Assembly (NCBI RefSeq): GCF_040066175.1
Contig: NZ_JBEAAM010000015.1
Coordinates: 1-64,000, forward strand
DNA from: Solimonas sp040066175
GTDB lineage: Bacteria > Pseudomonadota > Gammaproteobacteria > Nevskiales > Nevskiaceae
Length of the DNA: 64,000 nucleotides
Direction: 5' to 3'
Shown: one piece after another, positions 11,100 to 19,690 of the stretch
Numbering within the stretch: position 1 is the first letter of the stretch
Layout: every line of letters starts with the position of its first letter
Position numbers and translations under genes: made by a program
Notes under the pieces: model-generated
What the model saw: only the letters and a program-made list of their open reading frames with translations
What the model was told of the DNA's origin: nothing
The model's database searches: none

Positions 11100-11582
11100 T
11101 TACCCATGGATGGGCGCATCGCTCACGACGATGCCATCCGCATCCGCGTACAGCCATGCGCCTGGCTTGAAGGTCACGCCGGCGAAGCTGACGACTTTGT
11201 CCTCGACCGCCGAGTGCAGGCCCTTTTCCGACTTGCGCGGATGCGTCCCCAGCGCCTTGACCCCGACGTCCTGCTCGGCGATCTCCTCGGAGTCGCGGAC
11301 ATAGCCATAGACGACGATGCCGGCCCAGTGGTTCTTGACCGCGAGCTGGCCCAGGTTGCCGCCGACCAGCGCACAGCGCGTCGAACCGCCGCCATCGACG
11401 ACCAGCACCCTGCCCTCACCCGGCTTCTCCAGTGTCGCCCGCACCAGTGCGTTGTCCTCGAACACCTTGATCGTCTTGATCGGCCCGTGGAAGGCGATCC
11501 GGCCGCCGAAGTCGCCGAAGATCGGCTCGGCCACCTGGGCCTCGGGATGGGCGTCGGAAAGGTCGGTCGTGGCGTAGGTCAT
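11100..11582 (-). CDS. rraA: RraA family protein (ribonuclease E inhibitor / HMG aldolase-like)
   Basis: 160 residues, the usual length. RraA binds and inhibits RNase E in E. coli; related proteins are 4-hydroxy-4-methyl-2-oxoglutarate/oxaloacetate aldolases. Family signatures are seen: DLSDAHPEAQ, LVVDGGGSTRCALVGGNLGQLA and YGYVRDSEEI, with a plausible metal or substrate site at G-x-R-D. The gene lies between dsbB and aceB with gaps of 39 and 108 bp, so it could be transcribed with either. Which of the two biochemical roles applies cannot be decided from the sequence. Confidence 0.88.
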   Translation of the reverse strand: MTYATTDLSDAHPEAQVAEPIFGDFGGRIAFHGPIKTIKVFEDNALVRATLEKPGEGRVLVVDGGGSTRCALVGGNLGQLAVKNHWAGIVVYGYVRDSEEIAEQDVGVKALGTHPRKSEKGLHSAVEDKVVSFAGVTFKPGAWLYADADGIVVSDAPIHG

Positions 11583-11621
11583 GGCGAGCGGAGCGGACGG
11601 GATCGGGAGGAGTGGAATGGG

Positions 11622-12143
11622 TCAGACGCCGATGAACGGCGAACGCCGGTCGGCGATGCGCGCGACGACCGGCATCGCCAGCGCGTAGAGCACGAAACCG
11701 ATGAAGGCGATCAGCGTCCACGCCGGCAGCGAGATCCCCAGCCACGCGGCGTCGATCTTGGCGCAGTTGCCGTCGCCCTTGAGCACCATCGTCACGACTT
11801 CCATCACCGGCAGCATGCCCAGCAGGTAGTCGAGCGTGGGGCCGCAGGCCGGCACCTGGTCCGGCGGCAGGGACTGCAGCCAGACGTGGCGGCCGGCAAT
11901 CGCGGCCCCGCCGGCGGAAGCCAGGGCCGCGAGGATCGCGTAGATCCAGCGGCCGCCGCGCCGCGGCGCGTGCAGCGCCGCGATCAGAAACACGATACCG
12001 GCGGCGAGCATCGCGATGCGCTGGAAAATGCACATCGGGCACGGCTCGTAGCCGCGGAAGTGCTGCAGGTAGAGCGCGAAAGCCAGGCCCATCACGCAAG
12101 CCCCGAAGCCGAGCAGCGCCAGCCTGCGAAACGAAAGGTTCAT
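11622..12143 (-). CDS. dsbB: Disulfide bond formation protein B (DsbB)
   Basis: Inner-membrane quinone reductase that re-oxidises periplasmic DsbA. Four transmembrane helices are evident. Both catalytic cysteine pairs are present: C35-x-x-C38 in EPCPMCIFQR, and C100/C127 in the second periplasmic loop. The ATG at 12143 gives 173 residues and puts the first helix at about 8-26; the open frame upstream of it has no support. It lies between class I fumarase (69-bp gap) and rraA. Confidence 0.93.
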   Translation of the reverse strand: MNLSFRRLALLGFGACVMGLAFALYLQHFRGYEPCPMCIFQRIAMLAAGIVFLIAALHAPRRGGRWIYAILAALASAGGAAIAGRHVWLQSLPPDQVPACGPTLDYLLGMLPVMEVVTMVLKGDGNCAKIDAAWLGISLPAWTLIAFIGFVLYALAMPVVARIADRRSPFIGV

Positions 12144-12212
12144 CGGCGGAAAGGAACGAAGGCGTGTGGACCAATTATCCCGCAAAGCGCACGGCGTGCG
12201 AACTGCGGGCAC

Positions 12213-13745
12213 TCAGGCGCCGACGACGGGAATCTTGCCGATCGATGCAGCGATCTTCGCCTGCCACTGCCTGGGGCCGGTCTCGTGCACCGAGGTGCCC
12301 TGCGCATCGACGGCGACGGTCACCGGCATGTCCCTGACCTCGAACTCGTAGATCGCCTCCATGCCCAGGTCGGCGAAGCCGACGACTTTCGCGCTGCGGA
12401 TCGCCTTGGCGACCAGGTAGGCCGCACCGCCGACTGCCATCAGGTAGGCGCTGCGGTGCTTCTTGATGGCCTCGATCGCCGCGGGGCCGCGCTCGGACTT
12501 GCCGATCATCGCGATCAGCCCGGTCTGCGCGAGCATCATCTCGGTGAACTTGTCCATGCGCGTGGCCGTCGTCGGCCCGGCCGGGCCGACGACCTCGTCG
12601 CGCACCGGATCGACCGGGCCGACGTAATAGATCACGCGGTTGCGGAAGTCCACCGGCAGCGTCTCGCCCCGTGCGAGCATGTCCTGGATCCGCTTGTGCG
12701 CGGCGTCACGGCCGGTGAGCATCTTCCCGTTCAGCAGCAGCGTCTGCCCCGGTTGCCAGCGCGCCACCTCGTCCCGGGTCAGCGTGTCGAGATCGACGCG
12801 GGTCGCGGTTTTCGTGTCGGGCTGCCAGGTGACCTTCGGCCAGTCCTCCAGGGTCGGCGTCGGCAGCACCGCCGGCCCCGAGCCGTCGAGGTGGAAGTGC
12901 ACGTGCCGCGTCGCCGCGCAGTTCGGAATCATCGCCACCGGCAGGTTGGCCGCGTGCGTCGGATAGTCGAGCACCTTCACATCGACCACGGTGGTGAGTC
13001 CGCCCAGGCCCTGCGCGCCGATGCCGAGCCGGTTGACCTTGTCGTACAGCTCCAGGCGCAGTTCCTCGGCACGGTTCGACGGCCCGCGCACCTTGAGTTC
13101 GTGGATGTCCACAGGCGCCATCAGCGCTTCCTTGGCCAGCAGCATCGCCTTTTCCGGCGTGCCGCCGATGCCGATGCCGAGGATGCCCGGCGGACACCAG
13201 CCGGCGCCCATCGTCGGCACCGTCTTGAGCACCCAATCGACGATCGAGTCGGACGGATTGAGCATCGCCATCTTCGACTTCGCCTCGGAGCCGCCGCCCT
13301 TTGCGGCGCAGATCACCTCGACGTGGTGGCCCGGCACGATTTCGGTGTGAATGACCGCCGGCGTGTTGTCCTTCGTGTTGGTGCGCTTGCCGGCCGGATC
13401 GGCGAGCACGGAGGCGCGCAGCTTGTTGTCCGGGTGGTTGTAGGCGCGGCGCACGCCCTCGTTGACCATGTCGGTCAGCGACATCGTCGCGTCCCAGCGC
13501 ACGTCCATGCCGACCTTGAGGAAGACCGTGGCGATGCCGGTGTCCTGGCAGATCGGACGATGCCCCTCAGCGCTCATGCGCGAGTTGGTCAGGATCTGCG
13601 CGATGGCGTCCCGCGCCGCCGGATTCTCTTCCCGTTCATAGGCTTCGCCGAGCGCCTTGATGTAATCGAGCGGGTGGTAGTAGCTGATGTACTGGAACGC
13701 GTCGGCGATGGACTGGATGAAATCGTCCTGGCGGATCGTGGTCAT
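12213..13745 (-). CDS. fumA: Class I fumarate hydratase, iron-sulfur
   Basis: Oxygen-sensitive [4Fe-4S] hydratase interconverting fumarate and malate in the TCA cycle. The three cluster cysteines are visible: C66 (RPICQDTG), C184 (GWCPPG) and C276 (PNCAATR). The C-terminal beta domain is intact, for a normal length of 510 residues. The ATG start is at 13745. A class II fumarase lies 1.5 kb upstream on the same strand, so the organism has both an oxygen-sensitive and an oxygen-stable enzyme. Confidence 0.95.
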   Translation of the reverse strand: MTTIRQDDFIQSIADAFQYISYYHPLDYIKALGEAYEREENPAARDAIAQILTNSRMSAEGHRPICQDTGIATVFLKVGMDVRWDATMSLTDMVNEGVRRAYNHPDNKLRASVLADPAGKRTNTKDNTPAVIHTEIVPGHHVEVICAAKGGGSEAKSKMAMLNPSDSIVDWVLKTVPTMGAGWCPPGILGIGIGGTPEKAMLLAKEALMAPVDIHELKVRGPSNRAEELRLELYDKVNRLGIGAQGLGGLTTVVDVKVLDYPTHAANLPVAMIPNCAATRHVHFHLDGSGPAVLPTPTLEDWPKVTWQPDTKTATRVDLDTLTRDEVARWQPGQTLLLNGKMLTGRDAAHKRIQDMLARGETLPVDFRNRVIYYVGPVDPVRDEVVGPAGPTTATRMDKFTEMMLAQTGLIAMIGKSERGPAAIEAIKKHRSAYLMAVGGAAYLVAKAIRSAKVVGFADLGMEAIYEFEVRDMPVTVAVDAQGTSVHETGPRQWQAKIAASIGKIPVVGA

Positions 13746-13804
13746 GGTCGGTAGTCGCGCGATGAACCGGGGGCGCGCATGCTACCCCGTTTTTGCGCGC
13801 CGGT

Positions 13805-15142
13805 TCAGGCCGCCGCGTACAGGCGATGGCTGTGATGCGTCGTCGGTTCCCAGAGGGCGATGCCGTTGTCGATCGCCGCCGCCGACAGCAGCGGCGAGGC
13901 ACCCGACGCCGCGCTTTCGACGAAAGCGGCTTCGATCACGCGCACCAGCGCGCGCACGTTGCCGTGCCAGCGGCACTCGCGGATGCGTTTCCACGCCGCC
14001 TCGTCGATGCCGCCCGGCGCATTCCACGTCGTGCAGTTTTCGCCGAGGCGCGCCAGTGTCGCGGCGACCACTGCGATCATCTCCTCCTCGCGGCGACGCA
14101 GTTCGGGGACTTCGAGCACCGCGGCACCCAGGCGCGTGAACTCGTCGATGTTCACCGCCGCCTGCAACTGCGACCAGGTCCGGTTCGAGGCGAACAGCAG
14201 CGCGCACTCGAGCGGGCGCTTGGCGGAGGCACCGAACGGCAGGTACTGGCCGTTGTCCAGGGCCTCCATCAGCACTTCCATGACCGGGCCGCTGACGCCG
14301 TGCGCCTCGTCGATGAAGCAGACGCCGTCGCGGGCCTGCGTGAACGCGCCGTGACGGGCGCCGGCGCCGGGAAACGCACCGGCGACATGGCCGCACAGCA
14401 GCGACTTCACCGCCGCCTTCTCGCCGGTGTTCTCCGCGGCGAGGTTGACCGACACGAACTGCCCGCGGCCGCGCACCAGGTGATAGAAGTAGGCCAGTGA
14501 GGTCTTGCCGCTGCCGGGCCCGCCGAGCAGGTAGGCGCGTGCGATGCCGTTCTCGGCGAACGCACGGATGCGTCCGACCACCGCCTGCATCTCCGGACTG
14601 AAGACGAAGAAACTGCGGAATGCGGGACGCTCCACCTCGGCGGCCACCGGCATGCGGATGATGTTGTCCTCGATGCCATGGCGCAGCCGGTCGGGCAACT
14701 GGCGCATCGCGTCCTCGACCGTCGGCGCCAGCAGCAGACGCAGCCCGACCAGTCGGCCGCTGCGTGCGCGGGATTGCAGCCAGCGTCCCAGCACCGCGAG
14801 TTGATGACCCTGCACCGCGACGACCAGCGTCGCCGTCCTGCCCGCCTCGCGCGCGGCCAGCACACGGTCCGCGAGCGGATCGAGACGTGCGGGGTCCACG
14901 AACAGGCTCAGCGCGAATTCCTCGTCGAGCACCGCTCCGGCCGAGGCCGGTGTCCGGATCTCCTCGGCGCTGCGCAACACGCAGCTGCGCCCTGATGGCA
15001 ACAGCTGCGTCACGACGCCCTGCAGCGCGGTATCGCGCAGGCCCCATTCGGCCGGGGTGTAGATCGCGAGAAACGGTACCGGCTGGCCCGTGGCGGGATC
15101 GGTGACGCGGCGGCGCAGACCGCGCCAGCTGAGGTCGAACAT
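13805..15142 (-). CDS. AAA+ protein resembling sigma-54 activators, without a DNA-binding domain
   Basis: 445 residues. Residues 1-170 form an N-terminal region of unknown type. Residues about 180-410 match the AAA+ domain of bacterial enhancer-binding proteins: Walker A GGPGSGKT (207-214), Walker B VCFIDEAHG (274-282) and a sensor-2-like WHGNVRAL near 396. The sigma-54 contact loop, normally GAFTGA, reads GAFPGA (255-260), losing the threonine needed for sigma-54 contact. No helix-turn-helix follows the AAA+ domain. It is therefore unlikely to be an ordinary transcription activator; an ATP-driven remodelling role is possible. It sits alone between two fumarase genes. Confidence 0.8.
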   Translation of the reverse strand: MFDLSWRGLRRRVTDPATGQPVPFLAIYTPAEWGLRDTALQGVVTQLLPSGRSCVLRSAEEIRTPASAGAVLDEEFALSLFVDPARLDPLADRVLAAREAGRTATLVVAVQGHQLAVLGRWLQSRARSGRLVGLRLLLAPTVEDAMRQLPDRLRHGIEDNIIRMPVAAEVERPAFRSFFVFSPEMQAVVGRIRAFAENGIARAYLLGGPGSGKTSLAYFYHLVRGRGQFVSVNLAAENTGEKAAVKSLLCGHVAGAFPGAGARHGAFTQARDGVCFIDEAHGVSGPVMEVLMEALDNGQYLPFGASAKRPLECALLFASNRTWSQLQAAVNIDEFTRLGAAVLEVPELRRREEEMIAVVAATLARLGENCTTWNAPGGIDEAAWKRIRECRWHGNVRALVRVIEAAFVESAASGASPLLSAAAIDNGIALWEPTTHHSHRLYAAA

Positions 15143-15235
15143 GAAGGCCCCGTTCGGGTCGAGACTGGCACCGCAGCCTACGCGGGCACAGGACTCGTGC
15201 CCGGCGACGGCGGCGGATCGTGCCCGTCGGGCCGA

Positions 15236-16639
15236 TCAGCGGCGCTTGCGTCGTCCGCCGACGCCACCACGGGTCAGTTGCGCGGGATCGAGCATGCGGC
15301 GCAGCTCGGCCAGCGGGAGACCGGTTTCCTCGGCGGCGACTTCGACGATCGGCCGGTTCTCGCGCCAGGCACGCTTGGCGATCGCCGCGCCCTGTTCGTA
15401 GCCGATCACCGTGTTGGCGGCAGTGATCAGCACCGGGTTGAGCTGCAGCGCCTGCGCGATGCGATCCGCGCGGATGCGGAAACCGTCGATCGCCCGGTCG
15501 GCGAGCAGGCGCGAGGCATTCGCCAGCAGACCGATACTGTCGAGCAGACGGTCCGCGACCAGCGGCAGCATCACGTTGAGCTGGAAGTTGCCGGACTGCG
15601 CCGCGACGGTGATGGCCGCATCGTTGCCGATCACTGCCGCCGCGACCATGCACACCGCCTCCGGGATCACCGGATTGACCTTGCCGGGCATGATCGACGA
15701 ACCCGGCTGCAGCGCCGGCAGCTCGATCTCGCCCAGACCGGCCAGCGGCCCGGAGTTCATCCAGCGCAGATCGTTGGCGATCTTCATCAATGCGCAGGCG
15801 AGCACGCGCAGCTGGCCGGACAGCTCGGCGGCCGTGTCCTGGCTGGACAGTGCCTCGAAGTAGTTGGTCGCGGGGCGGAAGCGGATGCCGGTGTGGCGGT
15901 ACAGCCCGGCGCACACGCGCCGCGCGAACTGCGCAGGCGCGTTGATGCCGGTGCCGACGGCCGTGCCGCCCAGCGCCAGCGCGTGCAGCCGCGGCCGCGT
16001 CGCCTCGATGCGCTCGACGGCGTGCCGGACCTGCTGCGCCCAGCCGGACAGCTCCTGCTCGAAGCGCAGCGGCATCGCGTCCATCAGGTGCGTGCGCCCG
16101 GTCTTGACCTGCGTACCGACGCTGCGTGCCTTGCGCCGGATCGACGCTTCGAGCCGGCGCAGCGCCGGCAGCAGATCCTGCTTCAGCGCCAGCGCGGCGG
16201 CGACGTGGATGGCGGAAGGAATCACGTCGTTCGACGACTGGCTGCAATTGACTGCGTCGTTGGGATGTACGGGCCGCCCCAGCCTGCGTCCGGCGAGATG
16301 TGCGATCACCTCGTTCGCGTTCATGTTGCTCGACGTACCCGAGCCGGTCTGGAACACATCGACCGGGAACTGCGCATCGTGGCGGCCGTCGGCCACCTCG
16401 AGCGCCGCCGCGACGATCGCCGCGGCCTCGCGTGCGTGCAGCAGGCCCAGATCGGCGTTGACCTCCGCGGCCCTGGCCTTGATCAACGCCAGCGCGCGCA
16501 GGAAGCCGCGCGGCATGTGCCTGCCGGACACCGGAAAATTCTCGACGGCACGCTGCGTCTGCGCACCCCACGCGGCGTCCGCGGGCACGCGCAGTTCGCC
16601 CAGAGTGTCGTGTTCGATGCGGAACCTTTGGCTGGCCAT
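15236..16639 (-). CDS. fumC: Class II fumarate hydratase
   Basis: Homotetrameric, iron-independent fumarase of the aspartase/fumarase superfamily. Signature GSSIMPGKVNP, the FQTGSGTSSNMNANEV segment, and the catalytic-loop regions NCSQSSNDVIPS and TGRTHLMDA are all present. Length is 467 residues from the ATG at 16639, preceded by GGGAG; an open frame continues upstream into the shared promoter region. The C-terminus ends in a short basic tail (GGRRKRR) not typical of E. coli FumC. Divergent from purB. Confidence 0.93.
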   Translation of the reverse strand: MASQRFRIEHDTLGELRVPADAAWGAQTQRAVENFPVSGRHMPRGFLRALALIKARAAEVNADLGLLHAREAAAIVAAALEVADGRHDAQFPVDVFQTGSGTSSNMNANEVIAHLAGRRLGRPVHPNDAVNCSQSSNDVIPSAIHVAAALALKQDLLPALRRLEASIRRKARSVGTQVKTGRTHLMDAMPLRFEQELSGWAQQVRHAVERIEATRPRLHALALGGTAVGTGINAPAQFARRVCAGLYRHTGIRFRPATNYFEALSSQDTAAELSGQLRVLACALMKIANDLRWMNSGPLAGLGEIELPALQPGSSIMPGKVNPVIPEAVCMVAAAVIGNDAAITVAAQSGNFQLNVMLPLVADRLLDSIGLLANASRLLADRAIDGFRIRADRIAQALQLNPVLITAANTVIGYEQGAAIAKRAWRENRPIVEVAAEETGLPLAELRRMLDPAQLTRGGVGGRRKRR

Positions 16640-16728
16640 CGCGTTTCTCCCGAGCGTCGCTCGGATAAAATAGCGCCGTTCGTCCAGCTCCACACCGGCT
16701 GGGCGCCACAGCCCCACCGGCATCCTTC
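16640..16728 (+). promoter_or_regulatory. Divergent promoter region of fumC and purB
   Basis: An 89-bp gap lies between divergent genes. The best element is a -10-like TAAAAT at 16666-16671 on the plus strand (context GGATAAAATAGCG), reading toward purB. The matching -35 position is weak. No operator is recognised. Confidence 0.4.
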
Positions 16729-18096
16729 ATGAACCTGACCTCGCTGTCCGCCATCTCCCCCATCGACGGCCGCTACGCCGAGAAGACCGTCAAGCTGCGC
16801 GAAATCTTCAGCGAGTACGGTCTGATGCGCTATCGCGTGCTGGCCGAGATCCGCTGGCTGGAGACGCTCGCGGCGCACAGCGGCGTCGCCGAGATCCGCG
16901 CACTCTCGCCGTCCGCGCGCGAGAAGCTGGAACGCATTGCCGAGAACTTCACGCTGGAGGAAGCGCAGCGGGTCAAGGCGATCGAGGACACGACCAACCA
17001 CGACGTCAAGGCGGTCGAGTACTACTTGAAGGAAAGGATCAGCTCGCATCCCGAGCTGAGTGACATCAAGGAATTCATCCACTTCGCCTGCACCTCCGAG
17101 GACATCAACAACCTCGCGCACGCGCTGATGCTCAAGGACGCGCGCGAGAAGGTGCTGCTGCCGGCGATCGACCGGCTGATCCAGGCCATCGTCGGACTGG
17201 CCCACGCCTACGCCGAGCAGCCGATGCTGTCGCGCACGCACGGCCAGCCGGCGTCACCGACGACGCTGGGCAAGGAGATGGCGGTTTTCGCGCAGCGCCT
17301 GCGCCGCCAGCGCGCGCAGTTCGCGCAGGTACAGATCCTCGGCAAGATGAACGGCGCCGTCGGCAACTGGAACGCCCACTACGCCGCCTACCCGCATGTC
17401 GATTGGCCGGCGATCACGCGCCGGTTCCTCGCCGATCTGGGCATCGACGAGTCGCCGGCGACGACACAGATCGAGCCGCACGACTACATCGCCGAATACT
17501 TCCACGCGCTGTCGCGCCTCAACACGATCCTGATCGACTTCTGCCGCGACATCTGGGCCTACATCTCGGTCGGCTACTTCAAGCAGAAGACCGTCGCCGG
17601 CGAAGTCGGCAGTTCGACGATGCCGCACAAGGTCAATCCGATCGACTTCGAGAACGGCGAAGGCAACCTGGGCCTGGCCAACGCGATCCTGCAGCACCTC
17701 GCCGAGAAACTGCCGATCTCGCGCTGGCAGCGTGACCTCACCGACTCGACCGTGCTGCGCAACCTCGGCGTCGGTGCCGCACACGCGCTGGTCGCCTACC
17801 AGGCGATCGGCAAGGGCATCGGCAAGCTCGAAGCCGACGCCTGGCGCATGGGCCAGGACCTCGAAGCGAACTGGGAAGTGCTCGGCGAGGCGATCCAGAC
17901 CGTCATGCGCCGCTACGGACTGCCGGAGCCCTACGAGCAGCTCAAGCGCCTCACGCGCGGACAGAAGATCGGCCGCGACGCGATCCGTGCCTTCGTGTCC
18001 GAGCTGGCGCTGCCAGAGGCCGAAAAGCAGCGCCTGCTGCAGATGACCCCGGCCAGCTACACCGGCAATGCGGCCGAGCAGGCCAAAGCCGTCTGA
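16729..18096 (+). CDS. purB: Adenylosuccinate lyase
   Basis: Cleaves SAICAR and adenylosuccinate in purine biosynthesis, releasing fumarate. It belongs to the same superfamily as FumC, with the signature SSTMPHKVNPIDFEN. Other typical segments are ISPIDGRYAEK at the N-terminus, EDTTNHDVKAVEYY, FACTSEDINN and LSRTHGQPASPTT. The 455-residue length and ATG start are normal. It is followed after 8 bp by a small conserved gene that is probably co-transcribed. Confidence 0.97.
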   Translation: MNLTSLSAISPIDGRYAEKTVKLREIFSEYGLMRYRVLAEIRWLETLAAHSGVAEIRALSPSAREKLERIAENFTLEEAQRVKAIEDTTNHDVKAVEYYLKERISSHPELSDIKEFIHFACTSEDINNLAHALMLKDAREKVLLPAIDRLIQAIVGLAHAYAEQPMLSRTHGQPASPTTLGKEMAVFAQRLRRQRAQFAQVQILGKMNGAVGNWNAHYAAYPHVDWPAITRRFLADLGIDESPATTQIEPHDYIAEYFHALSRLNTILIDFCRDIWAYISVGYFKQKTVAGEVGSSTMPHKVNPIDFENGEGNLGLANAILQHLAEKLPISRWQRDLTDSTVLRNLGVGAAHALVAYQAIGKGIGKLEADAWRMGQDLEANWEVLGEAIQTVMRRYGLPEPYEQLKRLTRGQKIGRDAIRAFVSELALPEAEKQRLLQMTPASYTGNAAEQAKAV

Positions 18097-18104
18097 GGAT
18101 CGTC

Positions 18105-18605
18105 ATGGCCGTCGCCGGAACACACGAACCGCCGCAGCCGCAGATCGTCGTCGGCCTTGCCGGGGCGATCGCGGCCGTCGGCGGCGTGATCGGACGGACG
18201 CGCAACGAATTGGCGATCCTGAGTTGCCGTCTCGAACCGGTGCTGTACGGCGATCAAACGGTGGTGGATGCCTTGCGTCGGCTCGCGCTGCGCCACGAGC
18301 GCGTGCGTATCCGTATCCTCGTCAATGAACCCGACCTTGCGATGCGCCGCGCGCACCGATTGGTGGAGTTCGCACGCAGAGTCACCAGTCGCATCCAGTT
18401 CCGCCAGCTGCCGGACGACCAGCGGGGGCTGGTCGAGGACTGGGCGATCGCGGACAGCTCCGCCGTCTGGCACCGCGACAATCCGGAACAGCTCGAATCA
18501 CGCCTGATCGACTCCAGCCTCGAAGCGCTTCTGCGGCTACGCCGCTTCGACCCTCTGTGGGAGTCTTCGGTGCCGGCGCGGGCCTTGATGGAGTTGCACA
18601 TCTGA
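18105..18605 (+). CDS. Conserved protein of unknown function downstream of purB (DUF7931-like)
   Basis: 166-residue soluble protein with no signal peptide. It contains a stretch with beta-alpha character (LAILSCRLEPVLYGD, RVRIRILVNEP), then an Arg-rich helix and VEDWAIADSSAVWHR, loosely recalling phospholipase D-like or nucleotide-handling folds but without a complete catalytic motif. It starts 8 bp after purB, implying co-transcription. I recognise it only as a conserved gammaproteobacterial protein; the function is unknown. Confidence 0.75.
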   Translation: MAVAGTHEPPQPQIVVGLAGAIAAVGGVIGRTRNELAILSCRLEPVLYGDQTVVDALRRLALRHERVRIRILVNEPDLAMRRAHRLVEFARRVTSRIQFRQLPDDQRGLVEDWAIADSSAVWHRDNPEQLESRLIDSSLEALLRLRRFDPLWESSVPARALMELHI

Positions 18606-18642
18606 GGCGTTGAGGCGACCGAGTCCGCCGCGTCGGCCTCCG

Positions 18643-18662
18643 CCCCCCCCCAAGAAAGGGGG
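18643..18662. other. Nine-C run and C/G hairpin upstream of the minor pilin operon
   Basis: A run of nine C (18643-18651), then AAGAAA, then five G (18658-18662). The sequence can fold into a 5-bp C-G hairpin with a 6-base loop. It lies 40-60 bp upstream of the first pilin start. It may be a weak terminator after the purB pair, or a length-variable tract. Confidence 0.5.
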
Positions 18663-18701
18663 TACCGGCCGCTGGCCGCGTGGGTTAGTGTCCCGACCAT
18701 C

Positions 18702-19262
18702 GTGGACCGATCCATCAGGCGCATGACGCGCAGCAGCGGGTTGAACGACAGCAGGGCGCAAGGCTACACCGCCATCGAACTGCTGGTCACGATCGCCGTC
18801 CTGGCGATCATCACCGCCTACGCGATTCCCGCCCTTGGCGAGATCGTCGTTCGGAACCGGCTCGCCGTGCAGGCCAATGAACTGGTTGGAGCGCTCAATT
18901 ACGCCCGCAGCGAGGCGGTCAGCCGCGGCGGGACGGTGGCGCTCTGCCCGTCTCGGCCGCCCTATACGGCTTGCGACATTTCGAGCAGTTGGTCCGAGGG
19001 TTGGGTCGTGTTCGCGGATGGCGGTGTCACCGGCGCGATCGATGATGCCGCCGATGTGCTCCGAGTCTTCGATGCACTCCAGAGCGGCAGCACGCTCGAC
19101 GCGTCCGGAACGCAGGCCGTGCGCTACCTGCCAGACGGCTTTCTCGACGCCAGTGCCCCGTCCACGTTCACCCTGCGCCCTGGCCAGTGTGCTGGTCACG
19201 ACCTGCGGATCATCCGGATCACGCCGCAAGGACGGCCGCAGGTCCGCACGGCTTCGTGTTGA
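18702..19262 (+). CDS. fimT: Minor pseudopilin FimT (GspH family)
   Basis: Type IV pilus minor pseudopilin. The class III leader is cleaved at AQG^YTAIELLVT, which keeps the Glu+5 typical of pilins and is followed by a hydrophobic helix. A GspH-like globular domain ends with cysteines (ALCPSRP, YTACD, GQCAG). Start uncertain: GTG at 18702 gives 186 residues; ATG at 18723 gives a shorter leader and is equally possible, as neither has a strong ribosome site. First gene of the fimT-pilV-pilW-pilX-pilY1-pilE operon. Confidence 0.88.
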   Translation: MDRSIRRMTRSSGLNDSRAQGYTAIELLVTIAVLAIITAYAIPALGEIVVRNRLAVQANELVGALNYARSEAVSRGGTVALCPSRPPYTACDISSSWSEGWVVFADGGVTGAIDDAADVLRVFDALQSGSTLDASGTQAVRYLPDGFLDASAPSTFTLRPGQCAGHDLRIIRITPQGRPQVRTASC

Positions 19263-19279
19263 GCGGGGCTCATCCGACG

Positions 19280-19690
19280 ATGAATATCCACCGCGGATTC
19301 ACCTTGATCGAGGTGCTGGTGACGGTCGTGATCCTCGCGATCGGCCTGCTGGGACTCGCCGGCATGCAGATCGTCACGCTGCAACGCGAGAGCGGCTCCA
19401 CGCAGCGCATCGAAGCGGTCAACCGCGCCTACGACCTGCTCGACCGCATGCGCGCCAATCGCTCGCAGGCGCTGGCGGGCCGATACAACGTCGAGCTCGG
19501 AGCGACGCCGTCGGGGGCCACGCTGGCGGATACCGATGTACGCATCTGGAAGCAGACGTTGGCGGCCGAACTGCCAGACGGCGACGCCAGCGTCCTGGTC
19601 GAAGACAGCGTCGTCAGCATCAACATCGTCTGGAGTGATGCCGGCGATGCCGGCAATCCGGTGACGCTGAATCTGCGCACCCAGCTATGA
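19280..19690 (+). CDS. pilV: Type IV pilus minor pilin PilV
   Basis: 136-residue prepilin with a short leader and cleavage site HRG^FTLIEVLV, Glu+5 present, then a hydrophobic helix (VVILAIGLLGLAGMQ). It is part of the minor-pilin complex that primes pilus assembly. The ATG at 19280 lies 17 bp after fimT; the open frame extends further upstream in fimT but lacks the leader logic. The stop overlaps the pilW start (ATGA), indicating translational coupling. Confidence 0.9.
   Translation: MNIHRGFTLIEVLVTVVILAIGLLGLAGMQIVTLQRESGSTQRIEAVNRAYDLLDRMRANRSQALAGRYNVELGATPSGATLADTDVRIWKQTLAAELPDGDASVLVEDSVVSINIVWSDAGDAGNPVTLNLRTQL

Noticed and set aside
11070..13754. 894-aa plus-strand open frame
   Set aside because: It is antisense to rraA, dsbB and the class I fumarase and has no recognisable domain.
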